Shown: positions 7,044 through 14,353 of the stretch, piece by piece
Position numbering within the stretch: position 1 is the first letter of the stretch
Layout of the letters: each line of letters opens with the position of its first letter
From: Thermodesulfovibrionales bacterium
GTDB taxonomy: Bacteria; Nitrospirota; Thermodesulfovibrionia; Thermodesulfovibrionales; Dissulfurispiraceae
NCBI GenBank assembly: GCA_021129835.1
Contig: JAJOKM010000164.1
Location: forward strand, 1 to 17,429
Length of the DNA: 17,429 bases
Direction: 5' to 3'
Translations under genes and position numbers: made by a program
The notes under the pieces: model-generated
What the model was told of the DNA's origin: nothing
The model's database searches: none
What the model saw: only the letters and a program-made list of their open reading frames with translations

Positions 7044-7089
7044 TCTTTTTAGACACTACTACCCTCAGAGGTAATTTGTGTCTAAAAGA
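7044..7089. terminator. Inverted repeat between convergent genes
   Basis: TCTTTTTAGACAC (7044-7056) pairs with GTGTCTAAAAGA (7078-7089), and inside it TACC faces GGTA. It sits between the convergent phosphatase and TPR genes, as a bidirectional terminator would. The stem is AT-rich and its T-run is part of the stem, so termination is only a guess. Confidence 0.35.
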
Positions 7090-7118
7090 GGGGGTCATTC
7101 CACTACCGCATTCAGATA

Positions 7119-7703
7119 CTATTCTGCTATCCGGTGTCTCTGACAATGTTTGTGGACAATGGAGATGAAATGCTGGGAATTACGAATACTATCATAAGTT
7201 TTTGATGTCTCAATATATTTCCAGTCGTTAAAGCCTTTTTCTATAGCCTTTTTTAACCACCTGCATGTCTCCTCAGGATTATTTTTTGCAGAAGATAGTT
7301 CAGCCATACTATTCAAGGCGTAAATATTATCTGGGTTTATTTCGAGGGACTTCTTGATATCTCTTTCAGCCTCTTCAAATCTTTCTGTCAAGAGAAGAGT
7401 AAAACCACGATTATTGTATGCCATACCATTTTTCGGATTTAGCTCGATTGCGCTGGTGAAATCAGCAATTGCGAGGTCATATCTTCCCATTTCCTGATAG
7501 GCGGTCCCTCTATTGACATATGCTATATCAAATTCAGCATGTAATTCTATCGCTTTATTGAAGTCGGCAATGGCAAGGTCGTACCGTCTCTTTTTTAAAT
7601 AATAAATACCCCTATTACTGTATGCCCTGTAGTTTTGAGGGTCTATTTCTATAGCTCTGGTGTATTTAGTAATACCGACATCATATTTCTGTCTTTTGAT
7701 CAT
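7119..7703 (-). CDS. TPR-repeat protein
   Basis: The 194 residues are almost entirely tetratricopeptide repeats, which form a helical scaffold for protein-protein contacts. Complete units are visible at about residues 28-61, 62-95 and 96-129, each with the ending AI..F..AIEL.P or a close variant. A half unit comes first (IKRQKYDVGITKYTRAIEIDP), and a degenerate unit with the tail RWLKKAIEKGFNDWKYIE comes last. There is no signal peptide or membrane helix. The start ATG has GAGGA about 7 bases upstream and a perfect TATAAT further up, so this start is probably used, even though it falls in the middle of a repeat; an N-terminal truncation in the past is possible. It is a single gene convergent with the phosphatase. 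The partner is unknown. Confidence 0.88.
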   Translation of the reverse strand: MIKRQKYDVGITKYTRAIEIDPQNYRAYSNRGIYYLKKRRYDLAIADFNKAIELHAEFDIAYVNRGTAYQEMGRYDLAIADFTSAIELNPKNGMAYNNRGFTLLLTERFEEAERDIKKSLEINPDNIYALNSMAELSSAKNNPEETCRWLKKAIEKGFNDWKYIETSKTYDSIRNSQHFISIVHKHCQRHRIAE

Positions 7704-7727
7704 AAGAAATCCTCAGGGAGAGTACTC

Positions 7728-7733
7728 ATTATA
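7728..7733 (-). promoter_or_regulatory. Consensus -10 hexamer for the TPR gene
   Basis: On the minus strand TATAAT stands 24 bases before the TPR start codon, with the ribosome-binding site between them. A -35 near 7750-7756 is poor (TTCTGA or TTTCTG). The position suggests a leader of roughly 18 bases. Confidence 0.5.
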
Positions 7734-7765
7734 CCTGATCACAAAAACATCAGAAATCAGAGATT

Positions 7766-7802
7766 TAATAAGACATCCTATAAAGCTCAGGATGTCTTAT
7801 TA
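7766..7802. repeat. Perfect inverted repeat upstream of the TPR gene
   Basis: TAATAAGACATCC (7766-7778) pairs perfectly with GGATGTCTTATTA (7790-7802), and T7779/A7789 adds a fourteenth pair. On the plus strand it is followed by TTATAACATTACA. It shares the outer TAATAAG/CTTATTA with the 6960-7001 hairpin on the other side of the TPR gene. It may be a terminator-like stem or a small repeat; the rest of 7704-8010 apart from the listed repeats shows nothing recognisable. Confidence 0.5.
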
Positions 7803-7928
7803 TTATAACATTACACCTGAAATCATATAGCGCATAAAGCACTACTGTTATTTGACCCTCTATACTGCAGTTGATTTTAACGGCTACTTTGAATTAATCT
7901 ATGATAGTGCATAATTCATCGCTTGCAG

Positions 7929-7965
7929 TTTATAAGTAGAGTTTATAAGTAGAGCTTATAAGTAG
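7929..7965 (+). repeat. 13-bp tandem repeat before tRNA-Ser
   Basis: TTTATAAGTAGAG is repeated perfectly (7929-7941 and 7942-7954), followed by a partial third copy CTTATAAGTAG (7955-7965). Each copy contains TATAAG, one base from the -10 consensus, so the array may matter for transcription of the downstream tRNA and SRP RNA. Confidence 0.8.
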
Positions 7966-7973
7966 TAGATGAC

Positions 7974-7988
7974 GAGGTGTCAGAGTGG
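7974..7988 (+). repeat. tRNA-Ser 5' fragment duplicate
   Basis: GAGGTGTCAGAGTGG matches 14 of 15 bases of the tRNA-Ser segment at 8014-8028, which covers part of the acceptor and D arm, exactly 40 bp upstream. It cannot fold into a tRNA. It may be a remnant of a duplicated or lost tRNA copy. Confidence 0.55.
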
Positions 7989-8010
7989 CGATAAATTCAT
8001 GAACTATCTT

Positions 8011-8102
<92 letters not shown>

Positions 8103-8111
8103 TTTTCTATA

Positions 8112-8216
8112 GCCAGGGGCCGGCCCTGCGCGGCAGGCAGGTGTGAACCCCGCCAGGTCTGGAAGGAAGCAACGGTAAGCATTTTGTCTGGGTGCCGCAG
8201 CAAGCCGGTCCCTGAC
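8112..8216 (+). ncRNA. ffs: Signal recognition particle 4.5S RNA (small bacterial type)
   Basis: This RNA binds Ffh and guides ribosomes making membrane proteins to the translocon. The conserved domain IV core CAGGTCTGGAAGGAAGCAAC is at about 8154-8173, closely matching the E. coli core. The ends CAGGGGCCGGC (8114-8124) and GCCGGTCCCTG (8204-8214) close a long hairpin with one G-U pair. Pairing continues outward with a single mismatch through 8102-8112 and 8216-8226, so exact mature ends are uncertain. It starts only about 12 bases after the tRNA and lies about 90 bases before dnaX. Confidence 0.93.
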
Positions 8217-8226
8217 TGTAGAAAAA

Positions 8227-8241
8227 TGTAACTACTCAGGT
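8227..8241 (+). repeat. Dispersed 15-mer TGTAACTACTCAGGT
   Basis: This 15-mer is identical to 613-627, and a 13/15 reverse-complement relative (ACCTGAATAGTTATA) is at 1234-1248. It abuts the outer end of the SRP RNA helix. Confidence 0.6.
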
Positions 8242-8307
8242 TCAGGGACCAAGAGTTCATGGTAGTGTCGTCATTTCTATACATTTAGAAAACAAGAGAC
8301 CTAATTG

Positions 8308-9921
8308 ATGTCTTATCTGGTTTTGGCAAGAAAGTGGAGACCTCAGGTCTTTGAGGATTTAATAGGGCAGGAGCATATCTCGCTCACTCTGAAAAATGCT
8401 ATTATTCACGGTAAAGTGGCCCATGCCTATATATTTTCAGGACCAAGGGGTGTAGGCAAGACAACAACGGCAAGGATCCTTGCAAAGGCTTTAAACTGTG
8501 CGAGGGGAACAACTCCAGAGTTTTGTGGAAAATGCCCATTATGTAGAGCGATATCAGATGGTTCATCCATGGATGTCTCCGAAATCGATGGCGCCTCAAA
8601 TACAGGGGTTGATAATATAAGAGATCTTAGAGAAAAGGTAAGATATGCACCCTCCGGCGGTAGATACAAGGTGTATATCATTGATGAGGCGCACATGCTG
8701 TCAACATCTGCCTTTAATGCCCTTTTAAAGACACTCGAAGAGCCACCGCTGCATACGGTTTTTGTCCTCGCCACTACTGAGCCTAAAAAGATACCTCCCA
8801 CCGTGCTTTCGAGGTGTCAACATTTACCGTTCAGAAGGATATCCAGTCAAAGAATCGGGGAAAGACTAAAATTTATCTCGAAAGCAGAAGGCATAAAGGC
8901 TACAGTTTCTGCCATCGAAATGATTGCCAGGGTGTCTGATGGCAGCATGAGGGATTCCCTGACTATTTTAGAGCAGGCGTCCTCATTTTCTGAAGATATA
9001 ATGGCATCAGATATTAAAGACCTTCTGGGAATTACAAATATAGAGACCCTTTCAAAACTCACCTCAGCAGTGATCGAAGGAGACAGAATAGGTATAATCA
9101 ATATAATTTCAGGGCTTGTTAACTCCGGAATAGATTTAAAGATACTTACAAAGGACCTTTTACAATTCAACAGAAATCTGATAATTGCAAAAATAGCAGG
9201 CGATGCAAGGGATATCATTGAGCTAAGTGAGGAGGAGCTCTCTACAGTAAATCGCCTCAGGGATAAGACTACCGAAGAACATATGGCGCTTATTCTGTCT
9301 GAATTAATAAAGGCAGAGTCAGGTGTCAGAAGCGCTCTCTATCCAAGGATTGCCCTCGAAATGACCCTTATAAGATTGAGTCTTCTAAGCCATTTCAGAT
9401 CCATAAATGATGCCCTTAAAGTAGTTCAACATGCAGGCTTAGAAGTTCAGAAGGCGAGCGAAATTGAGAGGACAGGGAGGACGAGGGAAGACAAGAAGGT
9501 GGAAAATGGCGGTTCCTCAAGCCCTTGCCTTGTTAACTCTTCAACTTCTCGACATCTTAATTCTTTGCCCGTTGCTGATATATGGAATGCTACCCTCGAA
9601 AAAATAGGGGAGATAAATCACCCACTATCTTGCAAACTGAGGGACTGTGACATTGCCTTTGGCGATAACGAACTCAAGATAACATTCAATGGAGGCCTGT
9701 CGGTACATGCTGAATCAGCCAGAGAAAACCTTCCAATTATTAAGGAGGCGTTCCAGCATCTGTCAGGGAAAGATGTAGCAATAAAAGTGGAGATCGCAAA
9801 GGCAGAACATTTAAGCAAAAAGGATTTGAGAGCAAAGGCACTAAAAGATCCAATAGTCAGAGAGACTTTGGAGGTATTAGAGGGGCGAATAGTAGATGTG
9901 ATGCCAATAAATAACAGATAA
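8308..9921 (+). CDS. dnaX: DNA polymerase III subunit gamma/tau
   Basis: DnaX is the ATPase of the clamp loader that puts the sliding clamp on DNA and, as tau, links polymerase cores. Residues 1-170 form the AAA+ module: Walker A GPRGVGKT (45-52), a zinc site C64, C73, C76, C79, Walker B VYIIDEAH (122-129) and the SRC motif (168-170). The clamp-loader collar domain follows. A Ser/Thr/Arg-rich linker at about 390-425 leads to a C-terminal domain typical of tau. The start is ATG 8308; a TTG directly before it is less likely. The ribosome-binding site is weak (AAGAGA). No convincing slippery sequence for making gamma by frameshift is present in the middle of the gene. At 537 residues it is complete, and is followed by ybaB after 17 bp. 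Confidence 0.95.
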   Translation: MSYLVLARKWRPQVFEDLIGQEHISLTLKNAIIHGKVAHAYIFSGPRGVGKTTTARILAKALNCARGTTPEFCGKCPLCRAISDGSSMDVSEIDGASNTGVDNIRDLREKVRYAPSGGRYKVYIIDEAHMLSTSAFNALLKTLEEPPLHTVFVLATTEPKKIPPTVLSRCQHLPFRRISSQRIGERLKFISKAEGIKATVSAIEMIARVSDGSMRDSLTILEQASSFSEDIMASDIKDLLGITNIETLSKLTSAVIEGDRIGIINIISGLVNSGIDLKILTKDLLQFNRNLIIAKIAGDARDIIELSEEELSTVNRLRDKTTEEHMALILSELIKAESGVRSALYPRIALEMTLIRLSLLSHFRSINDALKVVQHAGLEVQKASEIERTGRTREDKKVENGGSSSPCLVNSSTSRHLNSLPVADIWNATLEKIGEINHPLSCKLRDCDIAFGDNELKITFNGGLSVHAESARENLPIIKEAFQHLSGKDVAIKVEIAKAEHLSKKDLRAKALKDPIVRETLEVLEGRIVDVMPINNR

Positions 9922-9938
9922 CGAAAAAGGAGGGGGCG

Positions 9939-10277
9939 ATGTCTAAAAAAATGGTTGGAGATATAATGAGAGAGGCACAAAAACTTCAGGCCGAGATGCA
10001 GAAGACGCAAGAAGAAGCAAAGACAAAGACCGTGAAGGCAAGCGCTGGCGGAGGAATGGTCGTTGTTGTAGCAAATGGCGGAGGTGAATTAGTCTCTATA
10101 AAGATAGAAAAGGATGTGGTAAACCCTGATGATATAGAGATGCTTGAAGATTTAATACTTGCTGCAGTTAACGAGGCATTGAGAAGGGCACAGCAAATGG
10201 TTAGCGAAGAGATGGCAAGGCTTACAGCGGGCTTGCAAATACCAGGGATAGGAGGATTAGGAAACCTTATTAAATAG
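9939..10277 (+). CDS. ybaB: YbaB/EbfC family nucleoid-associated protein
   Basis: A 112-residue member of the small DNA-binding family that forms dimers shaped like tweezers and coats the nucleoid. The N-terminal helix MVGDIMREAQKLQAEMQK is followed by the family core VKASAGGGMVVVVANGGGELVSIKI, then by KDVVNPDDIEMLEDLILAAVNEAL and the helix RAQQMVSEEMARLTAGLQIPG. The ATG has AGGAGGGGG close upstream. Its place after dnaX is the standard one and they likely share a transcript. recR usually comes third in this operon, but the plus strand after ybaB holds no such gene. Confidence 0.94.
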   Translation: MSKKMVGDIMREAQKLQAEMQKTQEEAKTKTVKASAGGGMVVVVANGGGELVSIKIEKDVVNPDDIEMLEDLILAAVNEALRRAQQMVSEEMARLTAGLQIPGIGGLGNLIK

Positions 10278-10478
10278 TGATGAGGGAGTCTTCTTTGTGG
10301 CAGTCTGATTTTGGTGAAATTAGCCCTGCCACGTTTAGCTCAGATGGGATGAGAAAGAGTCAATAAAATCAACGAGTTATGAGACCCTGAAACTATACTG
10401 AAGCAAGTGTAACAGATGGCGTAGGGACTATAACATACGGATTTTTATGAGAGGTTCACCTAACTCACATTACTTGTC
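10278..10478. other. Intergenic gap between convergent ybaB and phosphohexomutase genes
   Basis: This 201-bp gap has no recognisable gene and no visible trace of recR. GTGGCAG (10297-10303) and CTGCCAC (10326-10332) can pair across a 22-base loop and are followed by GTTT. This may be a weak terminator of the dnaX-ybaB transcript. Confidence 0.4.
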
Positions 10479-12110
10479 TTACTTACCTAGTGCCCTCGAT
10501 GCTATTCTTCTGGCTACCTCGAATATCGCCTTCTTGCCATCCTCTGTCCTTGATTCTGTATAGAACCTGACCTTTGGTTCTGTTCCAGAAGGTCTTATCA
10601 TAATCCATGAGTCATCATCAAAAACCAGTTTTGTGCCATCGACTGTTATCACATCTTTGACAATCCGGTCAGCTCCACCGATATTAATAACTGATCCTTT
10701 CTTGTAACTCTCCTTGATACCAGAGAGCTTATTTATGAGAGCATCTCCAACTAAAGAGCGGTCAATTTCAATACCTGAACGGTCAGGGTAATAGTATCCA
10801 TATTCATCCATCAGTTCCTTGAGATATTCACCTAGATTTTTACCTGTAACAGCCATTATCTCTATCGCTAAAAACAGTCCGAGCAATGCATCTTTTTCTA
10901 ATGTATGATTATACGCCGATATACCATCAGACTCCTCGAAGGCAACTATTGCCCTTTCATCAGATGTCTTCAGCATATAAGGCCTGAAATTCTTGAATCC
11001 AATCCCTGTTTCTTTAATCTGGATTCCTAATTTTTCTGCTATAGCATTTACGAAATTGCTCGTGCCTACTGACTTTGCTACAACACCAGAGACCTTCTTA
11101 TAAACATAGAGGAAATGGAGCGCCATGGCGCCAAAATAGTTCATGGGTATCTGCATGTTGCCGTCAGCATACCTTATGCGGTCACCGTCAGGATCTATAA
11201 TAACACCCAGTTTGAACCTTGCATCGCTCTCCCTTAAGGTATTTTCTACTCCCTCCATATTTTTTTCAGACGGCTCCGGGGCTATGCCTCCAAAGAGATA
11301 ATCATCTTCTGTCCTTAGATATTTAATCTTATTGTTACTGCCAAGAATTCTCTGAACACGCCCTCTTGTAGCGCCATGCACATTGTCAACACACATAATG
11401 CAATCCGCACCGTCTATAAAATCGCGAATCCTTTTGATATCTATCGTCTTTCTTTCTGTTATGTATTTGATATATAGTTCAGTCAGGTCAACTTTTTCTA
11501 TGGCATAAGGACTTATGGGCTGAATTATCCTAAGCTCTTTCATTATCTTGTTAGCCGTCTCTTCAATCTTCGTTGTGATTTCTGTTCCTGCAGGCCCTCC
11601 GTCAGAGGGGTTGAACTTGAAGCCCGCATAGTTTGCAGGATTATGGGAAGGAGTGAGGTTTATGGAGCATATGGCATTCAACGTTTCAATGCCTACTGAA
11701 AATTCAGGTGTGATCGCCTCTCCTGCGTACCATGTCCTTATCCCTTCATTTTGGAGGAGACCTATCACCTCTTTGGCAAAATCATACCCCAAAAATCTGC
11801 TGTCATGTCCTACGATAACTCCTCGTCTCTTTATCTCGCTAAAGCTCGATGCCCCTAGTGCATTCATAACGGAGTGGTCATTGTTTTTGAAAATCTTTAT
11901 AATTGCGGCTGTGACGACCCTTACATTGTTAAATGTAAAATCAGTGCCTATTTCTCCCCTCCAGCCTGATGTGCCGAATACCACTTTTGTTGGAGCGGTG
12001 TTTTCCCTCGCAAATTTCTCTATAATAGGCAGCATTTCTTTCCCCTTTAGGGCATCAGACATGATCACTTTCCAGTAATAGGCAGCGTCTTTGAATGTTT
12101 TTTTATCCAT
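10479..12110 (-). CDS. Phosphoglucomutase/phosphomannomutase family protein
   Basis: An alpha-D-phosphohexomutase, which moves phosphate between C1 and C6 of a hexose and feeds nucleotide sugars for envelope polysaccharides or glycogen. All four signature loops are present in the 543-residue protein: phosphoserine loop TPSHNP (Ser155), metal loop DPDGDR (306-311), sugar-specificity loop FEESDG (391-396) and phosphate-binding loop RPSGTEPKVR (506-515). Glucose, mannose or glucosamine preference cannot be decided. I place the start at ATG 12110 (MDKKTFKD) because GAGGT lies just upstream. A GTG at 12212 would add 34 residues but has no good ribosome-binding site, and the extra segment does not look like the family. 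It is the last gene of the minus-strand cluster. Confidence 0.93.
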   Translation of the reverse strand: MDKKTFKDAAYYWKVIMSDALKGKEMLPIIEKFARENTAPTKVVFGTSGWRGEIGTDFTFNNVRVVTAAIIKIFKNNDHSVMNALGASSFSEIKRRGVIVGHDSRFLGYDFAKEVIGLLQNEGIRTWYAGEAITPEFSVGIETLNAICSINLTPSHNPANYAGFKFNPSDGGPAGTEITTKIEETANKIMKELRIIQPISPYAIEKVDLTELYIKYITERKTIDIKRIRDFIDGADCIMCVDNVHGATRGRVQRILGSNNKIKYLRTEDDYLFGGIAPEPSEKNMEGVENTLRESDARFKLGVIIDPDGDRIRYADGNMQIPMNYFGAMALHFLYVYKKVSGVVAKSVGTSNFVNAIAEKLGIQIKETGIGFKNFRPYMLKTSDERAIVAFEESDGISAYNHTLEKDALLGLFLAIEIMAVTGKNLGEYLKELMDEYGYYYPDRSGIEIDRSLVGDALINKLSGIKESYKKGSVINIGGADRIVKDVITVDGTKLVFDDDSWIMIRPSGTEPKVRFYTESRTEDGKKAIFEVARRIASRALGK

Positions 12111-12168
12111 ATTACCTCGTATGATGCCCTTGGCAACCTCTTGAACACATCCTATACCTTCAGGATGC

Positions 12169-12288
12169 CTATAGCCCTTTGGAGCTGAGCGCCTTTTGCC
12201 CTTTATGTCCACCTTCTGCAGCAGTTATAGTCGCTACAACCCATTTTCTTGTTGACACCTCATCGACGTCTCTTATCTTTTCAGCCAT
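12169..12288 (-). CDS. Possible small ORF, 39 residues, unknown
   Basis: An ATG inside the end of the envC-like gene opens a frame MAEKIRDVDEVSTRKWVV and onward to a TAG at 12169. It overlaps envC by 16 bp and fills the gap before the phosphohexomutase. It resembles no family that I know. The charged, non-repetitive composition is protein-like, and a GGAT about 8 bases upstream is only a weak ribosome-binding site. It may be a real coupled small gene, the remnant of a longer one, or chance. Confidence 0.25.
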   Translation of the reverse strand: MAEKIRDVDEVSTRKWVVATITAAEGGHKGQKALSSKGL

Positions 12289-13478
12289 TGCTGAGGATCC
12301 ATGGGGGACCCCTTATGTCGCACTTCAAAATATAGCCCACTCGTTCCTAGTGCGCTTGACTTTCCAACCTCTCCTATAACCTTGCGTTTATCGACTATAT
12401 CTCCAACCCTCACAAAGATTCTACTAAGATTTCCATAGATTGTGTGGTAACCACCTCCATGGCTGATTATCACCAGATTGTCAAAACCCCCGAAGGCATC
12501 TGCAAAGACTACCTTGCCCCTATGAACTACCTTTACAGGAGAACCGCTGCTTGCCCTTATATGAACACCGCTTCTGAATTTAGGCAGATTAAAGAGAGGA
12601 TCAACCTGTTTTCCAAATCCCAAAACAACAGGGCCGGTTACTGGCAGAGGAAGCCTCCCTTTGAGGAGCACAAAATCTCTGTATTGTAGTGCCCTTTTGG
12701 CTTTTTCTCTTAGTATCCTTTGTTGTCTTTCAGACTCTTGTATTATCCGTAATATTCTGTTTGAGACCTTTGCTAATCTTCGTATCTCCCTTTCATGGGA
12801 TATCTTTTCTTTTTTGATACGGATTAAAAAGGAGATCCTCTCCCTTTTTTTTTCCTTCAATGATTTCTCTACTCTTGCTGATTTTTTATTCTCTGCCTTT
12901 AATCCTACCGATAATCTTTCGAGTTCTCTCTGTTTTTCTCTTAGGCCATCAACAGCCGCTACATATTTTTCTATAATTGCGCGGTCATGAACTACAATAT
13001 CGTTTATATTTCGCAGTATCCTCAATGTTTGTGAAATATCGTATCCGCTAATGAGCATAAGGATCGCATCACTTTCTCTATTGACCCTCTGTAGTGCCCG
13101 TAGTCTCTCCTTAAGGATATCTCTTTGTGCCTGGAGTTCTTTCTTGCGGATGTTAATATCATCTTGTAAGGCTGATATATTACCTTGGAGTCTATTTATT
13201 TCGTCTCCCTGAAATATCAACTGCCTTTTTATTTTATTAAGATCTGCATCTATCTGTCCGAGATGTCTGAGGACGGATAGTTCAGTCTTCTTTATGTATT
13301 GAAGTCTTTCTTTCTGTGCCCCGATCTCTTTTTGTGCCTCTTTGAGGTCTTCGTGTGAGCTTTTTGCAAGGGCATCGACCGGTGGCAGGCAGAAAGCAAT
13401 AAGCAAGAAGGAGACAATAACGATCAATAATCTCTTTCTGTATTTGCTGGATACTATATATTGCATACCGATTACCAT
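12273..13478 (-). CDS. envC: EnvC-like amidase activator (degenerate M23 domain)
   Basis: EnvC-type proteins sit in the periplasm and switch on peptidoglycan amidases at the septum when FtsEX signals. Residues 15-38 are a signal sequence (RKRLLIVIVSFLLIAFC... ending ALA). Two long coiled coils fill about 40-265. A LytM/M23 domain occupies about 285-395. Its zinc ligands are lost: the HxGxD position reads RSGVH, the later YxHL reads YGNL, and HLHFE reads GLYFE. This is expected for an activator, not a hydrolase. It starts 2 bp after the ftsX stop, and that neighbourhood supports the assignment. The ATG at 13478 is likely; a second ATG at 13466 is possible. The C-terminal end GSPMDPQQWLKR is typical. 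Confidence 0.92.
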   Translation of the reverse strand: MVIGMQYIVSSKYRKRLLIVIVSFLLIAFCLPPVDALAKSSHEDLKEAQKEIGAQKERLQYIKKTELSVLRHLGQIDADLNKIKRQLIFQGDEINRLQGNISALQDDINIRKKELQAQRDILKERLRALQRVNRESDAILMLISGYDISQTLRILRNINDIVVHDRAIIEKYVAAVDGLREKQRELERLSVGLKAENKKSARVEKSLKEKKRERISFLIRIKKEKISHEREIRRLAKVSNRILRIIQESERQQRILREKAKRALQYRDFVLLKGRLPLPVTGPVVLGFGKQVDPLFNLPKFRSGVHIRASSGSPVKVVHRGKVVFADAFGGFDNLVIISHGGGYHTIYGNLSRIFVRVGDIVDKRKVIGEVGKSSALGTSGLYFEVRHKGSPMDPQQWLKR

Positions 13479-13480
13479 TT

Positions 13481-14353
13481 TTAAGGTTTTAGCCTCCCGA
13501 TGGCGATAACAGAGCCTATGATTCCCAATAGGGCCCCAGTTATAGGCAGGGCGATCAGAATCTCGAATGGGAAAATTAAGGACTTAAGGATAGGAATAAT
13601 CGGGCTCAAATTATGGACAATAGCAAAGTAAAAGACCAGGATGCCAATTGCCCCAATTGCCCCGCCTAAGGATCCAATAGTGCTCCCTTCAACAAGAAAA
13701 GGCATCCTTATAAAACCCTTTGTAGCGCCGAGAAGCTTTAGTATCTCTATCTCTTCTTTTTTTCTGTAAAGTAAAATTTTTATGGTGGTGTAAACAGCAA
13801 AAATAACCCCGGCTGAGAGCATTAAAAATATTATGATACTCAAGCCTTGCAAAGAACTTTTCAGAAGATGAATTGCCTCTGCTATTTCTTCTCCATAATA
13901 AATATCACCAACACCATCTATTTTAGCGATCTCCTCGGAAATCTGTTTTACAAGAGACGGTGTTACAAAATCATCTTTTAATCTCAATTCTATGGCTGGA
14001 GAGAGAGGATTTTCTTTTATGCCCTTAAGGATGTATGGATCTCTGAGCGCCTGTCTTATCTCGTCTAAAGCGTCATCCGCGGATATATACTTCAAACTTC
14101 TAATACCACTCTTTTTTTCGAGAGTATCTATGATATAGTCTGTCTCAGCCCACGAAAGGTTGTCTTCCAAGTATACCACCATCGAAAACTGTTCAGGGAT
14201 ACGCTCTGCAGCAACGCTGGCGTTGTATAGAAAAAGGAAGACAAGGGTTATTATTAGTAGGCTTGATGCTACAGCGAATGCGGAGAGTGTATTGATCCCT
14301 TTTTCCCTCCAAAAACTCTTAAATGCGGATTTAAAGGAATACATTAGCGTCAT
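13481..14353 (-). CDS. ftsX: Cell division protein FtsX
   Basis: FtsX is the membrane subunit of the FtsEX complex, which transmits ATP hydrolysis in the cytoplasm to EnvC in the periplasm. The 290-residue protein has the family layout: cytoplasmic N-terminus, first membrane helix at about 23-45, a large periplasmic loop (about 46-165, starting FSMVVYLEDN after the helix), then three helices near 170-195, 220-245 and 258-285. ILKLLGATKGFIRMPF between the second and third helices is a typical coupling segment. The ATG at 14353 overlaps the ftsE stop in TGATG with a GAGG about 7 bases upstream. A TTG one codon earlier is less likely. Confidence 0.94.
   Translation of the reverse strand: MTLMYSFKSAFKSFWREKGINTLSAFAVASSLLIITLVFLFLYNASVAAERIPEQFSMVVYLEDNLSWAETDYIIDTLEKKSGIRSLKYISADDALDEIRQALRDPYILKGIKENPLSPAIELRLKDDFVTPSLVKQISEEIAKIDGVGDIYYGEEIAEAIHLLKSSLQGLSIIIFLMLSAGVIFAVYTTIKILLYRKKEEIEILKLLGATKGFIRMPFLVEGSTIGSLGGAIGAIGILVFYFAIVHNLSPIIPILKSLIFPFEILIALPITGALLGIIGSVIAIGRLKP

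Noticed and set aside
9805..9830. AGC AAA AAG as a possible dnaX frameshift site
   Set aside because: It is not a proper X-XXY-YYZ heptamer and lies about 35 codons from the end, where a gamma form would make no sense.
10278..10478. Group II intron-like or structured RNA in the gap after ybaB
   Set aside because: A few suggestive strings only; no domain V hairpin or conserved core.
12111..12212. GTG-started 34-residue extension of the phosphohexomutase
   Set aside because: No good ribosome-binding site and no family similarity; ATG 12110 with GAGGT is better.
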